Positions 15,001 to 29,700 of a DNA stretch of 64,000 nt are shown piece after piece. The number at the start of each line of letters is the position of its first letter. Position 1 is the first letter of the stretch. The stretch is from Pithys albifrons albifrons (lineage: Eukaryota > Chordata > Aves > Passeriformes > Thamnophilidae), in contig NC_092467.1 in NCBI RefSeq assembly GCF_047495875.1, forward strand, positions 22,153,066 to 22,217,065, read 5' to 3'. The translations under genes were made by a program, and so were the position numbers. The notes beneath the pieces were generated by a model, which did no database searches, was not told where the DNA came from, and saw only the letters and a list, made by a program, of their open reading frames with translations.

Positions 15001-18000
15001 AACCTGTACTGTTGCCTATTACTTGTGACTGACTGTTCAGACATGGCTGAAAAGCAGCACTGACTGGGCTGCAAACTAGTTACCTGCACAGCATCATAAA
15101 GGAATTCAAGCAATGATGGCAACTGCTTTCACAGGCATCGAAGTATACTTTGCGTAAGGGCCAGTAGTTTCACTAAGTGTATAGCTGGCAGGGTTGCTTA
15201 TTACAAAAAGCTCTTAATTATATTATTATCAGAAGAGCCACTTGTCTTCAGCAGCAAATACCCCCATTAACAGATTATTCTGCTTTAGCTTCAAGTGTAC
15301 TCTAGTTTTCATGCAGTACTCTTTTTTGGGATTATCCACGATATGCAGACATAACAGTATCCTTGTTTCATGTTGCTTGCACATAGTACTTCCAATAATT
15401 AGCTATAAATAGAACTATTAATTTTAAGGAAAACAGGTATTTTCCAAAACAAAAAAACACATGGGAAAACATGCAGCTGATCCAAGCCACCTCTACGTGT
15501 CATTACACCAGAAACTGAAAAGATGAACAGTGAAAGTGAAGAACTGCACTGCTCATCCTCTTCCTCTACAATGTCAAGTTGCTTGGAATCTGCTCTGGGA
15601 TGACTGATGTATAGCTGGCAGCTCCCCCAGAGAGTAGCAGCGCTTGTCCCCTCTATTCTGGAAGACATCTCTGCAATGGGAGACATCTACATAAACTCCA
15701 GGGCAGGGAGGGCTCCCAACCTCAGGTGATTCTGTCCATAAGAGCTCAGCTGTTTGGGTGCCATTCATGCTGTACCTTGTGGGTCAGTAACCTCAGTGGT
15801 GAAACACAGAGCTCTGCCAATGGACAGTGCTTGGAGCAGGGCAAGCAGTGAGGGAGCAAACAAAAACAAGTTGGAAGGGAACTGTCCCTATATGCATGCA
15901 AAATCAGAAACTTAGAATTGATTTTTGTAATTGAAAACAACAGGTATGTATTAGAGTCCTTGGCCAGGCCAGTGGTCATAAAAGAGGTGCTGGAAAGCCT
16001 CTGGAGACTAATGTAAAGAACAGAAAACAGCAAGAAGGAAAGATACAAGAAAGAAGAGCTGCACCATGTACCAGCTTTGACACATTTGAACAGGAGAACA
16101 GGAAGATGTATGTGGACAAATAAAATAAAATTAAAAGCTCAATTTTCTATCAAAAAGCTGTATTGCTTTAAATTGCTCTTTTTAGTCACAGAGACAGTAG
16201 ACTGGCAACTATGTGACATAGTCTTCCCATGTGTACAAGATGAACCAACTTCATTACAGGTTTTTATGGGAAAATAATTTTCCTCTGTTACGGTTTGAAC
16301 TAGTCTGAATTCTTTCATCTTCAAGATTAATTTCCAGCAGGATCAAATTTCAGCTTATGGATTTAAGAGAGCGAGAAAGAAACTATAACAGTCACAGTTA
16401 AAATCCCATCGGTCATCCGGAAAGAGCCAGGAAAATAATTGTAAAATAAAAATGAAGTGGCATTATGAAAGGTTTTGATCTGTTATGAAATAGTTGTGAC
16501 ACAGTGCAGAGACTCCTGACCAAGACTGACCAGGCTGCAGTGTCTGTGTGGTGCAATACCCAGCAGACACACCAAACAAAGCTCTGAAAGTGCAACATCT
16601 GCATTTACACAACACTACAACCAGTGCTGTTCTACAGACAGTAAGAGAACTATGGAAGAGAAGATGCTATAAACCTTTCAATCTTTTTATTTAAAAATAT
16701 CTTGGCATTTGAAATACAGATGAGCATCACATAACAGATATATTTCTAGCTGTGTGTAATAGCAGATTAGGTTTATTTTTTCATGTAAGGCTGGCAAATT
16801 TCACATCACAAATTTCTATATGGACACTGCAACCCAGAAGAAAAGAAGGGTCCAAAAGATTTGAGCTTATTAAATGATCTATAACATAATTAGCCACATA
16901 ATTAGTGTAGTTTCATGTACATGTGTCTGTGTTTCTGCACACACGTATGTCTGTGGGCATATGTATACAAAGTCCACCATTATTAGCTTCTTTTCTGTGG
17001 CTGTGAACACATTTCAAATTCTTCACAGTAGCCATTAAAATTATTTTATGGTATTTCTGTCACAGCCTTTAATGGCTCAGTTACCTAATGAAGTTAGAAT
17101 TTATATAGTGAACACTTAAATTTATTTGTTTTGGGAAGTAAGAGAGAAGAAGTATAATAAACAGAATTTTTAGTCAAACAGCACTCTAGCAATAACAGAG
17201 CACAAGAACAATACTTGATTCTGGCATTAATGACCCCCAAGGCAGATTGATTGTGATGGGGTTATGCTGTGCTTTTAGACACAGTGCTCAAATCCAAATT
17301 CCTATAGTCATGGTTTTCCTCCTGGGGTTTCAAAGGCAAACCGCTGCCATGGAAAAAAAAGGTAGTACTTTTTGGTCAAGATTTCAGCAAAGGCAGTGAA
17401 ACATAAAATAACACTGCAAAATAAACTTGTTAGCATCAAGGTCTCTGATTTTCATTGAAGGCTTTTGCTCGGGAGCATGCATGCAGCAGTATTCAGAGAA
17501 TGTCCACTTTAAAGTGACAAATTCAAAAGGCACCCAAGCACATACACTGACCTCCATTCCCCTTCATGGTATTTGGTTGGGTACAACAGTTCTTAAATGC
17601 CATTCAGAACTACCACAATGCAATTCATGACTTGTACTTAACAGTGATTCTCCAGGTGAGAAGATTGAATTACTTTTCCAAGTCAGAGCTTTCTAACTTG
17701 CCCTCTGTAACCTTGCTGCTCTCCTTTCCTTTCCGTTAGTCTCAAGTGCAGCATTCTGATAGCACAGAATACCTGAACTCAGCCTGATTCAGTCAAACAT
17801 TATGTATTTTTAGATTTTCAAATAGTTCCACAAATATAGGTAATAAATTCATTAAGACATTGCATTTGTATTCTTATGTTACCTATGGCCCAAGCAGTTT
17901 ACTTTTATTTATAAATAAACAAACAAACATCATTGGCATTCAATGGTATGGACCACATCATGTCATATAGTCAGAAGATCATAAAGCAAAAACGGTCAGA

Positions 18001-20590
18001 AACATACTGAGGTGAGCAAGATCACCTGGGCCTCTCTTGTCTTACTCTGAAATCAGTCTCAAGAAGAGGCATAAAAGAATAACAGACTTTGGGCATCCTA
18101 GAGCATGTAGAATATGGACCAAGAGCCAATCTACTATTTCTCATTGGAATGAACTATTATATTGGGTTTTCTATCTGAATTTCCCAGGCCAGTTAACTGT
18201 TAGAAACAGATGATGTTTTCCACTAAAGTATTCACAGTTATTAGGAGATAAACCACAGAAAAATGCATGTGCTTAAAATAAATAAGTTTTCAATGGTGAG
18301 AGTCATGCTTCAAATTGGATCTTCAGTTTCTGAAGAATGACTGCCTTTTCTGCAGAATTGTGGGATACAAATCATGGCAATGCTATTGCCTGTGACTTGC
18401 CAAACATCATGCAAGATGAGCAGGAAGGAGGTACCACTCCTTTTTAACACCCTAGTCTGGCTCCTCACACTAAGGAGATATTAATATTTTCTCCATATGT
18501 TTTTCATTTAATTTTTAAAAATTCCTCTAAGTTAATCTATTTTGTCATTTGGACTTTATACCAAATATCACTCAGTCCTGGTGCGGCAGCAGTTCATAAA
18601 GTACATTTAGGTAATCCCTTGGAGAAGAGTGAATTCCCTCACTGGAATTGTTATTCTTTGGAGCTAATTCTTTTTGTCGTCCTTCTTGGGAAGGATTTTG
18701 AGAAAAATACCTTCTCTGTTTCCCCCATATACCCTGGTGAGTGAAACTTTGAATCAGTTAAAGACTACTGTCCTTTTAAGAACAAATCAGAAATAGGCTG
18801 TCATGGATGAACTCAGATCCATGATTTATGTCTTCCTTTGCTTGTTAGGGACTCTCCACGTAGTTGTTCTCTGAAGCTGTGGGTTCACAAGTGCCTCTTA
18901 CAAGCTAATAAAAGCAAAACAAACAAAAAGGCCTTTGAGCCATGCTGGATTGACTCCATTTATAGTATACTTTCTACAGGAAAAGAATAGTCATGTATGC
19001 TTATGTAACTAAGTAAGATTTCTTTTCCCCAAGCTTAATGCTCAGAATCTCATAGGGAAGCTTCTGACAGAATTTCTTTCTTTGGGAAAATGACTGCCTA
19101 CACCTGTTATAGCTCTTTTACCTCTCAGTAATCAAGTGCATGTTACCTAAAAGCAAAGCCTCAGACAGAATCCTAACACTTTCTCTTCTCCTACTACTGA
19201 GTTGCATGATAATATTTTATATCAGTTCCTTGTCTTCCTGTTATTTTGAGAGACTGAACAGCCTTGAATTGACTGATGTTAGTCTCCTGAACAAAGGTGG
19301 ATGGGGACAGATATTGCAGAAATCAATATGCTTCCATTTTACTTACTCAATACTCCCCTCACCCTTAGCTAAAACAACGCCTTTAGCTTGCTGCAAAACT
19401 TCATAAGCCATGTCTTTGGACATCTCACACAAGCACTTTCTGTAGTCACACTCTGACAAGGGTAGATAAAACCCTTTCTTGTAAAAACTTGTTTCATTAA
19501 AAACATGGGAAAGAGAGATATTGCTGCCTACTTCCTGCACGGTGGCCAGCTCCAGCACATCTGGTAAGGAAAAGTGTTTGGACCTTCAAAGAGAGCATGT
19601 GAACAACCCTTGCCATAGGGTATTCTTACATGGGGGCATTCCCCATCTCACATGCTGAACTTGGCCATATCTAGCAGGGATGCCAGTGGAGACTAGTGAA
19701 GGTAACCCTCTGTTGGTGAGGGTTCCCTAGTCTGGACCAGAAGGCCAATATCTCTGTAAGAGCTATTGCCAACTTGATTTGACTTTTACCTTAACACTTT
19801 CCTTTTAACTTAGAGCCACCCATCACCAAAGCAATTTGTAGAGTACTTCATGCCCAGGATTACAAGCAATTGCATTGCATTCCATATGGGAGTACACCTG
19901 TAACATCTGCCTTCCTAGTAAATTCTCTTACTTTCAAATCAGACCAAGTCTGGCTCCTGACTGTCCCTATTAATCAGTTCCTTCTTCCTTCCTTCTAGGA
20001 GATGTTTTATTTTCAAACCCTTTCTTGGTCTTGTCTTCAAATAACATACATTTCACTTTCAACATTCTTCACCACAGGAATCTCAGTGCATTATTTTGTG
20101 ACACATACTACAACACAAGTATTCATACAAGTGAGTCTATAAACTGCTGGGGCTACATACATGGCTAAGTCTTTCCTAAACATACTAACATGAAAACTGA
20201 TAGCTAAAACTCACCTGCAGCAATTTAATGGCACAATGCTGTCTACTTGTCATCATGAATGTGCTGGAAAGTAAATAACAATGGCTTGCATCAGAATAAG
20301 CAAAGGAATGGTAGAAACTCACATGCCCTTCACCTCTACTGTGTTTCTTTATACCATATTAAGGTTGTGTAGATGTTTCTGCAGACTTTTTTGAATTAAC
20401 AATCCAGTTTGAAGGTTACCTGCTTTACTCTGGAAATCTAAACTAGGATGGGTGTAAAAGTCACCCACATGGATCAGGGAAGCTTGAACAGGGTTCTCCG
20501 CCTCCAATTGCTTCCAATAGGAGCTTTTATTGGTGGCTCCATCTGGCAAAGCAATGTATGTTGCATACAAGTCTTCTAATGTTTGAGAAG
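1..20590. other. AT-rich intergenic (or large-intron) sequence without a recognised gene
   Basis: Open frames are short and resemble no family I know. I found no splice-bounded conserved exon, RNA gene or long repeat by reading. Only simple-sequence tracts stand out: A20 at 1260-1279, C12 at 7158-7169, an A-rich tract at 8018-8122 and an A-rich (CAAAA-like) tract near 14681-14740. An intron of an off-window gene cannot be excluded. Confidence 0.5.
8018..8122. repeat. Low-complexity GCAA/GAAG then AAAT tract
   Basis: The sequence starts with tandem AAGC/AAGG units, passes into AATA repeats and ends as A/T homopolymers. It is a simple-sequence region with no coding value. Confidence 0.85.
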
Positions 20591-20732
20591 CACTCAGATT
20601 AGCTCAGTTGGTTAAAACTTGGTTGTAATAATGCCAAGGTCATGGGTTCAATCCCTTGTATGGACCACTGACTTAAGAGTTGAACTCAATGATTCTTGTG
20701 TGTCCCTTCCAACTCAGAACAGTCTGTGAAAA
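20591..20732 (+). mobile_element. tRNA-Ile-derived SINE with CR1 tail (TguSINE1-like)
   Basis: The 5' part is a decayed tRNA-Ile: A box TTAGCTCAGTTGG (20599-20611), AAT anticodon position (20627-20629), CCAAGGT and B box GGTTCAATCCC (20645-20655). It runs into a CR1-like 3' tail with TGATTCTTGTGTGTCCCTTC and CCAACTCAG (20690-20718). This composite is the known plan of passerine TguSINE1, whose tail lets CR1 enzymes mobilise it. The acceptor stem no longer pairs well and the tail follows directly, so it is not a tRNA gene. Confidence 0.88.
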
Positions 20733-23700
20733 TAATAAGGTAATCAATGCCAGGCAAGACGGGGGGGGGGGGAGAAAAACAAACCACAATTACACTGCTA
20801 CCCATCTACTATGATGGTACCCTCCTGTCACTGCTGCAGGCCATAGACCAGCCTGTTTCAACCAGTATCTGAACAAGCTTTTTGACAGTACATATAAAGG
20901 ATTTCCAGCATTGACCACCTTTTCCAGATACCTCTTGCTAAAGCATCATAAAGGGTGTACCTACCCACCAGATGCAGAGCACAGCCAGTTAGATCACCTG
21001 TTTCAACTCATAGCTTCAAACTGAAACTTAGCAGTGAAATCAAAGGGGAATGTGAATCCCCTATTTGTAGGAAAAATATCCAACATACCATAGAGATCCA
21101 AGGTTAGCTTACCAAGTGCACAGTGTATACGTACTGCGTGTAGTCATCCTAATTTTGCTGCCTGGCTTAGCTAGCTAGTACAATACTCTCTACCCACCCC
21201 TTATTGTTCTTGTGCAGCCATACTCTTATCACAGTTAAAAGTTCTGCAAATCCAGCACAGTCTCACATGATGCATCTGTTTCTCTAGCTAATCAGCAAAA
21301 CTAATGCTTAAATTATGCCTAGACCTGCAGTGAATCAAGAATTTAGATTTTTCACTCTGTGTCATGATTTAGAGAGCCCTCCAGAATAGAAAATACGTCT
21401 TATTATTGATACTTTCTGCACTATGACATCACATTTTTGGCAAGGTACAGGCATTCTGTGTTTCACAGTGCTGATAGTTGTATTCTATCAAAAACATTTG
21501 TAAAATCTCTTAAGAAAGCTAAAGGGAAAGGCAGGAGAAATCCTAAACACCTATTCATTGGCCTTTGATTCTTTTTAGAAATGCTGAGCCATTTAAGAAT
21601 ATATAAAACATCCTTCCAGCATCCTACTCAGAATGTGTTACAAAGGTTAGTCTATGTCAGATGAAATGAACTAAAATACTGTTATGTGAAACAAGGATTC
21701 TTGCTGAAACAAACAGAAAATAGATTTGCTTTATGTTCACGTAGTAAATAAAAGAATCAAACTGATACAAGCTATCACTTAGGCTGTTTGGAAAAGTGCC
21801 AGCACATCAGAGTAGTACTGTCTTCCTGAGGACACACAAAAGCAGATGATACACAGTGAGACTAAGGCTATACAAATAACTGATATTGCAGTTTTCTTGG
21901 GGCACACAAAAACTCATTTCAGATTAGTCCAAAATATTTTCAGTTCTTGGGGGAGAAAAAAACCAAAACAAACAAACCCCCACTCAAGTCAGAAAGCATA
22001 TCATACTTGAAGTTTTAACCTTCTGAAATGTGTCTGTGCAAGATTCTAACAGAGGAAACCCTTTAAATGTTTTTCACACATTCTTCAAAAGAGTCATTAA
22101 TGCTATTTTTCAGGCAGGAAATGGTCACTGTTCAAAGAGGAAAAATTTAGAAACACATCAATCCTTATGTATATATATAAGATTAAATTTCCATTGTAAT
22201 TATTTGTTAATGAAAGAAATTTTGCCAGGTGAGTTTTATGCCTGATGCATAGAATACACCACAACAATCTATATACTTGTAGTCCTTCCTGAAGAAATCT
22301 GGAATTAAATTGTGATTTGTCTCTGGAGCTTTGACAATATGTTTAGCATACCTTAACCAGATCATATCTGTGCCCTATAGTAGTTCTACAGAATAGCATT
22401 TCGTTCAGAGGAAAAATTGTAGCCCTTTCATCTAAGGCCTGTCCATCTCTATTTCCTTGTCTTCTGGGCTGTGGTGCACATAGTAAAGCTTTTGTTTCTT
22501 TGTTCTATTAGTTTTGCATACATGGATCAAAATTTAAAACAATACTATAAAGTATCAGTTATATCTGTCATCCATAGCAAGACAAGAAAGTTTCAGGCCA
22601 AATGATGAGCTTTGACTGTTGTTCGTATCACAATCCCTTACATGTTCTAATCCATATCAAGTCCTAAGGGGCTTTAAGCATCCATAAAACAAAGACATAT
22701 CATTTTCTACAAAGTCACTAAGAATTTTTCTCTAGTATGTATACTTTGCAGTTCTCCATGGGTTTCATTGTACCTTTAAATAATAAACACAGTGTTACCA
22801 CAGTATTGCCTCTTACAATTCAATCAGCACCACTTTCTTCACAGCCCATATTTAAATCTTAGCACTTCAGTAGTATTCTACATCTTCAAAGCAAGCATAG
22901 TAAAAATATTTAAGCTAATCCTCAAAACGCCTCAAGGTCCACATTAGTTCAAAGTATTAAAACAAAGGGAAAGGATTTCTAATACAAATTAAAAATTATT
23001 CAAAAAACAAGAAACGAAACAAATACAGCATGCATTGACTACCCTGAACATGCAGACATCATGGCCTACTTGAGAGACAGCAGAGCACACACAAGCAAAG
23101 ATATTCTGAAATGTCTTAGTGTTAGACAGCCAGCACTGCACATGCAATGTTTAGAGAAAAAAGCCCACTACTAATAACACCTCATCAACCCAGCTTCATT
23201 TGCAAACCAACCTTAACAAGCACATCCTTCTCCGTCCTCACATCCTCAGCATAACTCCCAACTTGCTCTCTCCTTAGTGAAAACAGTGAGTGAAAAGCTG
23301 TCTGATTATAAAGCAGCTCTCACCTGGGTTACAGCTGCATCAGCCATGAAGATCAACCTCCTGGGAAAGCATTTAGTAGCAAATTAACCACTCCACCTTT
23401 TCCTGGGTAGTCATGGTCAGAGCTTCTGCTCTGCAGCTATTTTGCCAAAGACAATGTATTTGTCCTGTCTTACCTGTTTACAAATTTGTAACAGCTGTAC
23501 ACTTTAAAGCATTTTAAGGACCAAGTTTTCAGAGGTATTTAAGCATCTGACTTATTTACTTCAACCAGAATCAGACAACTATCTCTGGGGTGCTGTGCCT
23601 TGATTCCGTGCAAAACATCATTTCCCAGTGCCAGTTAATCTGAGGATTTGGCACAAACAGCTCATTTGTGCCACATCATCCAGTGAGGTTCTTCTTTCTT

Positions 23701-26700
23701 TTTCTTACCGGGCTCTCTATGTATGTATTGGTTTCTTCTTTCCATCACATCAGATTTATGTAGTTCAAATCAATCAATTTAGAGGTTACTGAGGAGTCTC
23801 CATTCAGAAACACATTTTCACATTTGATTTAAAGTAGATGCTTTAAAACCAAGGTTGACAATTGGAATCTAATTTAGGTGATCAAACTATACTGATATTG
23901 CCATCAGCTGAGCACTTTGCTATAGAGACCACAAGAACTTTATTTCATATTCAATTTCAATTCAAGTTCAGAAACTACAAGTTTAGTGAGAACAATTTTG
24001 CTACATGTAGCAAGATCGCCACCTTCCTCCATCTCATGTCATTCTGGAAAGATATGGGATGTTACAGGACCTTCAACCACATAAGAGGAAAATGCCCTCT
24101 ACAAAGGAGACATTTGGGCTTCCTCAGTTCCTGCTGCAGAAAGAAAGCACCAGGTACTGCTCAGGGATAGCACATCTGAGGCTGCATCTGCAGTGTTGAA
24201 TGCTACTCTTAACCACAAAACCACCGACGGGAACTCACTGTGGAGTCAGTCGTACACCAAAGTAGTCCCTGACTTACCTTATTTTGATCAATTCAGTAGC
24301 CAAAATGTAAGTGAAAAAATTAACATAAATACGTTTTTTCACCCTTCCTGCCAGTTGTACCTGTTATCTAAGAGAATCTCTCCAAAATTCTTTCATACAA
24401 ACAGTTTGCCAGATCTGCAGAGCTGAAAACTTGACTGCAAAACGGAAACATGTGGGAGGCAAAAGGCACAGATGTTTTTCCTAGGGAACCTTAATTAATT
24501 GTTTTTGTAGCACATTAATGACATTAATGCTTAGAAAGTGCCAAGTTTTTTTATCGTTATTACCTCAAACAGTCATGGAGAAGAAGAAATAGCACAGCCA
24601 TTGTACCTGATGCATTGATTTTAGCTTGTGACTTGAGTGTTCTGTAAGATTTTTCTTTCAATAGATAATCACAGACCACATAATACTATAATGGAAAGCT
24701 CTTCTAGTGCAAATAAAGGATGTTTGTGGGAATTAAGAGGGAGCAGAAATGTAGCACTTTTTTTCTAATGTATTTCTGTGGTGTAGGGACTTCAACCCGC
24801 CTTTAATGTATTCACTTGAGCCCATGCTGGTTTTATTCCATTCTGAAATTATCTTCATTCCACTAGAAGGCACTGCTCCCAGATGAAATAGATAAATACA
24901 AAGGATAAGTTGGCAATTAAACATTCCTTGTTTTCATCCAGCTTGTACACACCGTTTGTCCTTACTAGCAGTGCCAGCTAGAGGACTACAGTGCCATCTC
25001 TCTCCCTGAGCAGTGTTTGCAACATCATTTAACCTGTCTTGGACACAGGACAAAGTTGTGAGGATGACTTATGTTAGTGTATGCTAAGCAGGCAATCATT
25101 GCAGCTATTGTGCATCCCAGCACCTCTTTTATACAGCTACAGACAGTTACCCCACTGCCATTTCGCTGTGGTCTGCAGTTTCAGTAACACCTTTTTGAAA
25201 GAATGTGAAATCTCATTAGTTGTATGTGATTGAAATGCTGCAATTATTTAGCATGCCAAAACTGACTCCTGCAAACAGTGGAGGTGGATTACAAAGGAAT
25301 ATCGGTGAGACAGGCAGACAAATATGCTTAACTGTCATATGTCACAAGCAGCTGTTGCTTATGAGAACCTTTGGCAGGCTGGTAATGCACTGGTATATTA
25401 AAATTAGATAAACCTATACAAGTACTAGTGAGCAGTGCATCATGCAGTGTTTAAACCAAAATATTTTTCTTCTTCTGTATAGCAGTTTACCTAGTTTACT
25501 AGGAGCCTTTACCCTCCAGGACATTAACTTAGGGGTTAACAGGAGGGAAACGGGAAAAGAATAGTAAAACATTCAGGAACTCAGACCTGGGATATCCTTT
25601 CGCTTTGTTTCTCAGAAGACAAAGATTTTTCCGTACAAACTCATAAACTCCAATGAGAAATGAATTGTGATTCAGTGACCTGAGAAACTTCAAAGCTACT
25701 AAAACAGCAGATCAGCTCAAGCAAGTCAGTGCTTACAAAGAACACATGCTACCAGTTACACACTTGGAAACTAATTTACAGTAGTGCTGAGCATTCACAA
25801 TGCCAGCTGAAGCCAAGTGGAATGTTGGGAGATCAGCACATCAAAGATCAGGCTCTTTGATTTAAAGATTATCCTGAGGCACAGAAAGCCTACCAGTAGG
25901 ATGAAAATGTGGAAGACAATGACCGTCCGTAAGAGTCAAGCACTAGGGGAAAACAAGTTGAAGCCAACAAAATAATCTGCTCTGTGTCCCACTCTTCAGA
26001 AAGACATAAAACTCAGCACTCTAAAAATCCAGGGGTGAGAAATATTTGTAGAGAGGAAAAAATGGTAAGTGTTGCAGAGATGGGTTTCAGATATGGGGTT
26101 TTAGGGTAGCTGTTGGCCAAATGCTTGATGGGTAGAAAGCATCTGTGCAAATGGATGGTGCAGGAATTCTTCTATTCCTGCAAAAGATAAAGCACAAGCT
26201 ACCCCTGCACACACAGCCCTGTAACTTGTCTGCCCAACTGCTCAGCAATTTCCAAATCTGCATAAGTATAATAAATCATAGTTTACTACAAAATATATTC
26301 TCTCCAGTACCAATAAATATGAGTTTATTGCAGAATCTTGATTCAAGAGTACTTCTATGTCCTCATTTAGTAATTGCCTCATCCACTGACAGCTACAGCT
26401 CTATCAAGGCAATCCTAGTGATACTCATTATGCAGTGTATATGGTATTAAAACACTAAATGCTTACTAAATACTAAAAACATGTCACCCTTTACACTTTC
26501 TCCTTCCCAATTGAAAAGGAAATATGAATAAAGCTTGGTACTTTTGGTAACCACAAAGGAGAAATTGAATCAATGTATATTAAACACTAGCAAAATGTTA
26601 CAAGTGCTTTGAGTTTGTAAATTAGCACATTCCCAGTTGTGTCAAACTGGCTCATGACTGCATCAATAATCTCCACAACCATGGGAAAATGAAGGAGTGT

Positions 26701-29700
26701 ATTTCACACTATTTTGTCAGGCTGGAGAGATTCAATGCTGAGCCTCTTTTTAAGTTTTCCTTTACCCTTCCTCATTCTCAAGGCCATGTAACAGTAGACA
26801 TTGCCCTTAGCTGTGCCCTGCTGCTGTTTCTCTATTGTGAATGCCTCCTTCTCTTGGGTGTGGAATATAAAACTGGGAGAGATAACTACTTTGTAGCTCA
26901 TCCAATTTTTTTCAGATGAAGATGTCTCTACCTCTTCTCACTTAATAAGAAAAGTTGAAACATACACATGTGGAAAGTGGGACACAACCAGAACGTGTAA
27001 GAATTCCTGGACATGCATGTGAAACTCTTCTTCTTTATTTCAATGTGACTCACTCCATAAACCATTCACTCAGTAAACTCCCAATGCTTCCCTGAGTGCA
27101 GTTACCTTCTTGAGGGCAGTGTACTGGAGAGGGAGAAAACCCCAAGTTAACACAGCCCCAAACCCCTTTCGATATATAGAGGCTTTCATCTGACTAGAGA
27201 AATAGATGGAGGCTATGCCTTTACCTCAACAGAAGAACTCCAAGATAATCTTCCCTTTGGAGATTGGACATAGAGAAAAACAATAAGAATGCCAAAGATA
27301 AATAAGATATTCAGAAGAGGCTTAGGGGAAAGCAAGTGAAAAGGAGGTGCCATTTTCAAGTTCTTCAAGAAAGACAATCTTTAATAACTCCCTAGTCACC
27401 GAATGCCAAATACTGTGGTATGTTCCTACTATGCTAAAACCCAAATTAAATAGTTTATCTCATCACACCAATGTCTAGTCAAGTTTCATACACTGTATTT
27501 CATACACAGTATTTTGAAAGAACAACATTTGTGGTTCTTTGTAGAGAGAGGATGGATATAAATGTATATAATTTCTTTGCTGTGCTGGTTATCAGTTGTT
27601 ACCAGAGCTGAGAAATTTGTGAATATTATTTTAAAAGTTACCCCTTTTAAAATAATGGACAAATACACTAAGACTATGCTTGCTTAGCTTAAAATGTAAG
27701 AAGTAAATGCCTTAATACTGGTTACGTCTGACCAGACTAAAGATAACAGGGCTTACTCTGTGCATCCAGGCTCCAAACTGCAGTCCATACAAGCCCAATC
27801 CACCTGGCCCAGTAGCCAGGGACCAACTGGAATTCAAAAGAAGGCCAGCCACGGTCAAGAAGATGCATATGTCTTTCTAAACACCAGTCACATTAAACAA
27901 CTTAAAGAAAGGGGTTTAACTGATGCATTTGAAAAAGAAGTATAAGAAAATTGTTATTCCCTCAGCTGGTGTACAGGGAAAATACTGGATAAACTAAAGA
28001 TGAGTAAATCTAAGATCAGGTAAAAAGTTATTCCAAGTGTAATTAAAGAAACTGGATGCAAAATATTTGCAGAGTTTGTTTTATTTGATTGTTTGAAAGC
28101 ACAGTAATTAGACCTGTTGTAGCTGTACCAATGAGTATGTGTTCCAATGATACTGTATCTCATCTTTCAGGAAAGGTTATGGCTTGCAAAAAAAAATCGA
28201 TTGAACAAGTATATCTTCTCTCTGAGTGACTTAGATTGGCATTTTCTTGGAAGGGTAGTCCTTCATTCTCTGAATAACCAGATTATAAAACAGTAGGCAC
28301 TGCTGAGGGCAAGAAATCAAACTTCATGTTCGGATGCAATATGGCAATTCCTAGAGCGCTACCAGTGGTTCATTTCCATATAAAGTCCTTCAAATAGCTG
28401 GGTAAGAATTTCACCCTCCCTTGGATATCTCTGTGAATAGAATTTGCATTGCATACAATAATTACTACATCCTTCAGGCATTCCACATGACTTGTCTCAC
28501 ACTGGCATCTGCACATGTCCAGGTGCATGTCATATTCTGTGACAGGTTATAAGGGAACCCCTTGGCAAAGAAGCTCCAAGAGGCAGTCAAGGGACGAAGT
28601 GTCAAAATGTTTAGTTGGTGTTACACTGAGACTGTAAGATATTATGAGTTAGCACTGTGAAAATACCTATTCAAGGCAAAAATTAAGACACAGACATTCC
28701 ATATTAAGAAACAGTCTGGCACACTGGTAACTAATTGATTATTATTGTTTGGTATATTTGCAGAATGGAGCATAAGGAAACAATTAAGTCTCCATACCAC
28801 TTAGGAAGAGTAGAATTGATTTTTTAAAATCTTATTTGATAGAAAACAACAGCTGCTTCCAGACTGCTACCTAAGTAGTCAATACAGTTATTTTCTGTCA
28901 TTATGTTACTTATGTAGTAGGTAAAATCAAAACGTGCACTGCCCCCCTGCTTCTATTGTCAATTATATTCTCTTTAATGAAATTGCATGTTAGAGACAGA
29001 AAAGAATCCTGCACTTTCAAAAAAAGGAACAGAACAGCAGCTGTTTAGTTTGGAGTGTTTAATAACACCAGATGAAGGACTGGGTTTTAAAGTCTATTCC
29101 CTCTGCAGCATTTTCTATCCAAATATGTGTTAGTGTTTTTCCTGTCAAGTACTGAAAAAAGATACTTTTCACTACAGAAATCATACTGATTTGGGGTGTT
29201 AGCACAACTAAATTATCTTTGAAATATGGAAATGTATCTATCTGGAATTCCAAAATAAACAAGAAACCCCCAGACAAACCCTGGAGGAAGGAAAAAAGGT
29301 AGATATAAAGCAGTTATGTCCCCTGTCAGCATGCTAAGCAAAGAATTCACCCTTGATTTTTGGAAGTATTTCAATAAAAGCAAGATGAAGTCTGTATGAA
29401 CTGACAGGTAAAGACAGAATATGCTCCATCCACTGAGCTCTGGAAATAATGAAATGGCTCCGTACTGTAAAAGTAGATCCTTTTGAAGAAAAGGGACCAT
29501 TGCAGAATCTAATTCCATTGCAATATCTTCTCCTCTACTTAGGCTCCATAGTAATTGTTATATCTTCCATTTTGGTAAGTTTTATCAAGTTTTTTCTGTG
29601 TCTTTTTCCACTTGTCTGGAATGAAATCTATAAATACATAACCAGCCTCTGGACATGTCATCATCATAGCATGTGTTTTACATATTTATATGTAGCACAT

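Noticed and set aside
20591..20665. tRNA-Ile gene
   Set aside because: A and B boxes are present, but the acceptor stem is degraded and a CR1-type tail follows, so it is the head of a SINE.
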